The position numbers were made by a program, and so were the translations under genes. From Symbiodinium natans (taxonomy: Eukaryota > Sar > Dinophyceae > Suessiales > Symbiodiniaceae): a stretch of 64,000 nt of DNA. Below the pieces are notes generated by a model that had not been told where the DNA came from, did not search any database, and was given only the letters and a program-made list of their open reading frames with translations. Below, piece after piece: positions 59,725 through 64,000 of this stretch (position 1 is the first letter of the stretch; each line of letters opens with the position of its first letter). The stretch is taken from positions 257,501 to 321,500 of the forward strand of contig CAJNDS010002157.1 in assembly GCA_905221605.1 (NCBI GenBank). Reading direction: 5' to 3'.

Positions 59725-59791
59725 GCACTAGGGGGGAGTTCTGATCCTTTGTCCGAACAATCAGCCCCTCCTCGGAGGAGCTTGAGCCTTC

Positions 59792-59948
59792 TGGCTGGTT
59801 CTTGGAATGAGGTTCCCTATATAGTCCCTTAAAGGGTGTAGTTTAGGGTTTAGGGTTTAGGGTTTAGGGTTTAGGGTTTAGGGTTTAGGGTTTAGGGTTT
59901 AGGGTTTAGGGCCCCAATTCCCTCATTCCCTACGAAGAACCAGGGAGT
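59792..59948 (+). mobile_element. MITE-like family 5 copy with array in its centre
   Basis: Left TGGCTGGTTCTTGGAATGAG then GTTCCCT; right AATTCCCTCATTCCCTACGA then AGAACCAGGGA, its complement. A ten-unit TTTAGGG array (59839-59911) lies between the arms, about 48 bp from the left and 37 bp from the right. Confidence 0.7.
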
Positions 59949-60061
59949 CTTCAGGGATTTCGGGCAGTCAGGGTCAGGGGTTAGGGCGGAACTGAAGAGA
60001 GACTTCAGGCTGCTGCTTCAAGCTTCCGACCCCCCCCTAACCCCCCACCCCCCCAATTCGG

Positions 60062-60124
60062 TAACCCTAAACCCTAAACCCTAAACCCTAAACCCGAAAC
60101 CCTAAACTCCTAAGCCCTAAACCC
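60062..60124 (-). repeat. degenerate telomeric array
   Basis: CCCTAAA with CCCGAAA and CTCCTAAG. Confidence 0.88.
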
Positions 60125-60351
60125 TGAGGTTTTGAACATGGCGGCTTCGGGATATGTGCTCTTGGGGCCAAGGTCTTTGCTTATGTCAGGGGTGTTTGAA
60201 TACTGGCTTGAAGGGATGAAGGGCTTAATGGGTTTAGGGTTCCAGGGTCTTTTGAAGGCCGAGAACTGAGGTGCCCTAGTCTCAGAGGATATGGCGCCCA
60301 GGAGCAGGCCCAGTGAAAAGCCTTCCTCGGGAAGTCCTGCAAGGGTTTAGG

Positions 60352-60463
60352 TTGGGACGTTCCAGTTCCACCTTCTATATACTAAGAATCCTGAAAAGGG
60401 GAATATACTAGAGGGTACTATAATACCAACTAAGGACTGCTAGTGTAAGGGGGAACGGCCCAA
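60352..60463 (+). mobile_element. MITE-like family 1 copy
   Basis: Ends TTGGGACGTTCC and GGGGGAACGGCCCAA; inner arms TATACTAAGAATCCT and AAGGACTGCTAGTGTAAGG; central GGGTACTATAATACC, as in the other members. No array inside. Confidence 0.75.
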
Positions 60464-60994
60464 GGTTGAGGGTTTAAGAGGTAGAGGTCTGTAGAGTTGA
60501 AAGATGTTGGGTGAGATGCTCGGCAAATTTGCTAGTGCCCAGGGTTCAGGGTTCAGACCTGTAGGATCCAAAACTCCCCTTAGAACCAAATAACAAACCC
60601 TTTTTTCATATTCCCTTGGGCTTTTTAGCAAAAAAAAACATACAAAATACATCCTCAGGTCCTAAGGGGGCGATAGGAACTGTAGAACTTGAGTAGAAGT
60701 CCTGTCAGATCCCAACATGGTATATGCTGGGTTTCCGGGTTGTGCTGGATATCTCCGTCTTGGAGTCTTCAAGTACGCCAAACATAGGGACCGTCAACCA
60801 AATTCTATGTAGTACTAAACGCTGATAAGCCCTAAACCCCTCTGATACCTGAACTATGTAGATGTATAGCGTACACATCCCCTGAGCTCTTGTGACGCTC
60901 ATTTGGCCCAAGGTGGGGCACGTTTCTGTTGCAGCAAGCCAAGCGTGGAGGGTGGCAAGACGACGTCCTAGTCCCGGAGCTTGCGTGAACCGCT
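60464..60994. other. spacer without recognisable gene
   Basis: Array-free low-copy sequence. Minus-strand frames at 60440-60652 and 60705-60911 show no domain. Confidence 0.45.
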
Positions 60995-61050
60995 GGGTTT
61001 AGGGTTTAGGGTTTAGGGTTTAGGGTTTAGGGTTTAGGGTTTAAGGTTTA
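60995..61050 (+). repeat. telomeric array (TTTAGGG)n
   Basis: Seven to eight units. Confidence 0.94.
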
Positions 61051-61451
61051 TGAAGGCCCCGGTTTAAAATGGAGGGTTTGGTATGTCCTCCATGTGTTAG
61101 AGCTTGAACGTTTAGCTTCAACGGAACGGCTGCCTCACTCACCTGTGGCTTCTCCACTCAGCTACAAGTTCCGTGCACGGAATCAGCAAGCAAATCCTCA
61201 AACAGCGTAGATCTACATGGGGGTTTATAAGGGGATCCTACTATTTGGGGGTCTATATCAGGGGTCCCTTAGTATTGCAGAACCCCCACATCAACAAAGA
61301 AAAGGAGCTCAGGGGGATTCGGGCTTCGGGGCTTTGGGGTTTAGGGTCTAGGGTCCGGAGCTTTAGGCGGTTTTGGGTTTCAGGGTTGGGGCTTTAGGGT
61401 TTATGAGTTTCGGGTTTATAGGGTTTATAGGGTCCCGAGCTTAGGCGGTTT

Positions 61452-61557
61452 TGGTTTTTAGGGTTTAAGGTTTAGGGTTTCTGGGTTTAGGGTTTAGGGC
61501 TAGGGTTTAGGGTTTAGGGTTTAGGGTTTAGGGTTTAGGGCTCGGGTTGATAGGGTT
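61452..61557 (+). repeat. degenerate telomeric array
   Basis: About 14 units with TTAAGG and TTTCTGGG variants. Confidence 0.9.
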
Positions 61558-61664
61558 GACAGGGTCGCGAAGCCGCTCAAGTCTCCGTCCTCTGCAAACT
61601 TTGGCGAGACAACGAAGAATGGAGCTTCGCGGCAGCTGCCGTTGGTTACAGCTACCTTGCAGTC

Positions 61665-61733
61665 CAGGGTTTAGGGTTTAGGGTTTAGGGTTTAGGGTTT
61701 AGGGTTTAGGGTTTAGGGTTTAGGGGTTTAGGG
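61665..61733 (+). repeat. telomeric array (TTTAGGG)n
   Basis: Nine to ten units. Confidence 0.95.
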
Positions 61734-61745
61734 CTGTGACGGTAC

Positions 61746-61905
61746 AGGGTTTGGGGTTTGGAGTTTAGGGTTTGGGGTTAGGGCTTGGGGTTTTCGGGTT
61801 TAGGGTTTGGGGATTCGGGTTTGGGGTTTAGGGTTCAACGGGCTCAGGTTGGCTTAGGGTTGGGGGTTTAGGGTTTGGGGTTTAGGGATTAGGGTTTAGG
61901 GCTTT
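61746..61905 (+). repeat. mixed TTTGGGG/TTTAGGG array
   Basis: Irregular mixture with TTCGGG and GTTAGGG. Confidence 0.85.
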
Positions 61906-61956
61906 AACGCTTAGGGTTCAGGATCTCATGGAGGAAAGCGTGCCGGAGCAGCCTCT

Positions 61957-62123
61957 ACTTGGAGGTTCATGGGTACTTAGAATCTCAATTCCAAGGTTTA
62001 GGGCTTAGGGTTCAGGGTTTCGTGTTTAGATATTAAGTCGACGTAAAACCTACCTAGAGGACTCAGGGGTCCGAAAAGTGCAGCCATATAATTTGGGTTC
62101 TAAGTACCCTGAGCCTCCAAGTA
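61957..62123 (+). mobile_element. MITE-like family 3 copy with telomere-like insert
   Basis: TACTTGGAGGTTCATGGGTA at the left, TAAGTACCCTGAGCCTCCAA then GTA at the right, and ACCTACCTAGAGGACTCAGG inside. A GGTTTAGGGCTTAGGGTTCA patch at 61995-62020 interrupts the left half. Confidence 0.7.
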
Positions 62124-63027
62124 GACCCCCACAAAACCACTGGAGGGACCCATGGAGTTGGAAGGGGTAAAAGTCGGGGGTAGGGTTAGCGTGGCCGATC
62201 TGAACAGGGTGCTTCGGAAATGTCCGGGTAGTTTGCAGGATCATGTTATAGGGACTGACAAGGGTTTAGGGTTGGGGTTTAGGGTTTCTTTTTGGGTTTA
62301 GGGTTTAGGGTTTAGGCAGGGTTTAGGCGGCTCTTCTTGATGACGCCGGGGGTCACCAGAGGCTTTGAAAGCAGCCGCGCCACGTTCACTGCCGTCACGC
62401 GGCCACCGGGGAAGCGTTGTTCCACCTTGAGGGAGCGTTACAAGCGGGGGTGTAAGGATTTGGGGTTTAGGGTGTAGGGTATAGGTTTAAGAGGGATACA
62501 AGGGCGGCACATTGGGGGTTTAGGTATAAGGGGGCTATATATAAGGGGGGCATAGGTATAAGGGGTGTGTTTTGGGGTATAAGGGTTTAGGATTCATAGG
62601 GTTCCTATTACCAGCCACCGTGAGTCCTAAACCTGAGGCCAGGGCCCGCGCCAAGAGTGGCTTAGCAAGGGGATACTTGGTGCCCTTTTTCTTAACTAGT
62701 TAGTAAAGCCAAAAGAAAATTTAAGTAGCTATTCGAAAGCATACTATAGGGCGCGAGATAAATACTGATCGTATTCCCTCATGGTCCCTGCATATTTACA
62801 CTATAATGACCTGGAAAACCCTAAGCCCTAAACCCTAAACCTTAAACCCTAAACCCTTATACGAATTATTAAGGCCCCTTTTGTAGAACTCTGCTCTGGC
62901 TTCACCTTGCTGAGCAGGGTCGCAAACACGGCCGGATTGGCCTGGCAGTGGGGTGATGATTACACCCACGAAACCCTAGGGTTAAAGGTTTAGGTTTTTT
63001 TTCACTCCTGCACAGCTGGGGCGAATC
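62124..63027. other. spacer with short arrays and TATAAGGGG repeats
   Basis: Short TTTAGGG arrays at 62263-62330, imperfect GGTATAAGGGG units at 62480-62590, and a C-strand array at 62818-62860. No gene seen. Confidence 0.5.
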
Positions 63028-63112
63028 GTTTAGGTTTTAGGGTTTAGGGTTTAGGGTTTAGGGTTTAGGGTTTAGGGTTTAGGGTTTAGGGTTTAGGGTT
63101 TAGGGGTTAGGG
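63028..63112 (+). repeat. telomeric array (TTTAGGG)n
   Basis: Eleven to twelve units. Confidence 0.96.
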
Positions 63113-63452
63113 TGTCGCCAAACTGCATGCAGTCCAAAAAGAGGCCCATTCCCGCGACATGTCGTAATGTGGGTTTTTTTGGGAACATCAAACACATTCA
63201 GGGTACATTCCCGAACCCTGTGCATCAAGGAGCGTCACGTCACCAAACAAGACTGTTTCACACGATTGCACTACGTTCGCTCCTGTATATTATGGCCCCT
63301 CTGGGGTTACTATTATAAGGCGGCCCTAGTATTTAGGGTACCCCATCCTTATGAGAACTTACCATATGACCTCCACGAGCAGGGCACGCATCGCGGGCTG
63401 CTGCAACAGCCTTGGGGGTTTGCCATCTTTCTGAGGTGCAGCTTAGGGTCTA
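63113..63452. other. spacer without recognisable gene
   Basis: Array-free low-copy DNA. Two plus-strand frames (63112-63318 and 63167-63466) overlap and lack domains. Confidence 0.45.
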
Positions 63453-63497
63453 AGGTTAGGGTTTAGGGTTTAGGGTTTAGGGTTTAGGGTTTAGGGT

Positions 63498-63543
<46 letters not shown>

Positions 63544-63552
63544 GGTTTAGGG
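63453..63552 (+). repeat. array switching from TTTAGGG to TTGAGGG
   Basis: About five TTTAGGG units, then seven identical TTGAGGG units (63496-63545), then TTTAGGG again. Confidence 0.94.
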
Positions 63553-64000
63553 TGAATAGCATCTGGGGTGTTGGGAAGGGTGGGAGAGATGTAAATAATG
63601 TGCTCGACCCTGAAGCCTAAACTGCCGTAGCGAAGATGCTTGTGAGGCTCTCTTGCTTCCGAATACTGGGTTAAGGGCCTAAGGTTTAAGGCTAGGCTCG
63701 ATGGCCCCAGAAGGCACAACACAGCACGTCCTCGAAGCTTGCGGCACACCTTCATTTTGATGCTGGCTCGGATGCCAGGGACCCTAAACTGCCAAGGAAT
63801 GGCAAGATCCCAAACTCCTTAAGCCCTAAACCAGAAACGCAAAACCGGAATAGCCCTATAAAGCCTGAAGCCTCCTGCTATAGTAGTAAAACTACCCTTC
63901 AACCTGACCGCCCTAGAGAACGAACTGAAAGCCTAAGTTCTAAATGATGCAATCCCTAAACCCAAAACCCCGCAATCCCTAAACCCTAAACCCCAAAACC
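63553..64000. other. right-end spacer
   Basis: Low-copy sequence ending in degenerate C-strand telomeric units (63950-64000) cut by the window edge. Confidence 0.5.

Noticed and set aside
1..64000. Dinoflagellate spliced-leader, 5S rRNA or other RNA genes
   Set aside because: No match to the spliced-leader core (CCATTTTGGCTCAAG) or to conserved rRNA segments was noticed by eye; a computed search would be decisive.

Overview
The window looks like nuclear DNA of a dinoflagellate, probably Symbiodiniaceae-like. The reasons are the plant/dinoflagellate-type telomere unit TTTAGGG scattered everywhere in both orientations, almost no genes, long G/C homopolymers, and one large Ty1/copia retrotransposon whose Gag and Pol are of the kind common in dinoflagellate genomes. 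Nothing is prokaryotic. No rRNA gene, spliced-leader gene, intact tRNA or CRISPR array was seen. The species assignment is inference.

Layout. 1-1080: a 32-bp minisatellite, then spacer. 1081-45740 and 56480-64000: a mosaic of more than 100 short interstitial telomeric arrays (ITS), from a few units to about 390 bp, separated by 50-700 bp of low-copy sequence. Many arrays are locally homogenised to a variant unit (TTTGGGG, CCCCAAA, TTTAAGGG, AGGGCCTT, GGGCTTTA, TTGAGGG, CCCAAAA). The spacers hold several families of short non-coding inverted-repeat elements (MITE-like, about 90-180 bp). Several of these carry a telomeric array inside them. 10967-11715 is an old minisatellite. About 11.2-14.5 kb and 14.7-16.9 kb are two copies of a tandem segmental duplication; they differ by telomeric arrays and by three small inverted-repeat insertions, so each copy shows where the other was filled. 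27.75-28.5 kb is a palindromic AAGAAATCGAGGG repeat field with a decayed tRNA-Arg-like sequence.

45.86-56.2 kb has no telomeric arrays except at its edge and is the only coding part. It holds relics of host genes (an ABC-transporter Walker A fragment on the minus strand and an ankyrin-repeat fragment on the plus strand) interrupted by a 9441-bp copia element at 46280-55720. Its two 257-bp LTRs read as identical, begin TG and end CA, and are flanked by a 5-bp target duplication (CTTAT). A primer-binding site abuts the 5' LTR and a short purine tract abuts the 3' LTR. The element encodes Gag plus aspartic protease, a cysteine-rich middle frame, and a Pol with a methyltransferase-like N-terminal domain, integrase, reverse transcriptase and RNase H. 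The parts lie in successive reading frames, so expression probably needs frameshifting, splicing or re-initiation.

The most informative signal is how telomeric arrays sit in other DNA. Comparison of filled and empty sites, in the duplication and in the MITE-like families, shows that arrays were added at internal positions rather than inherited as old chromosome ends.
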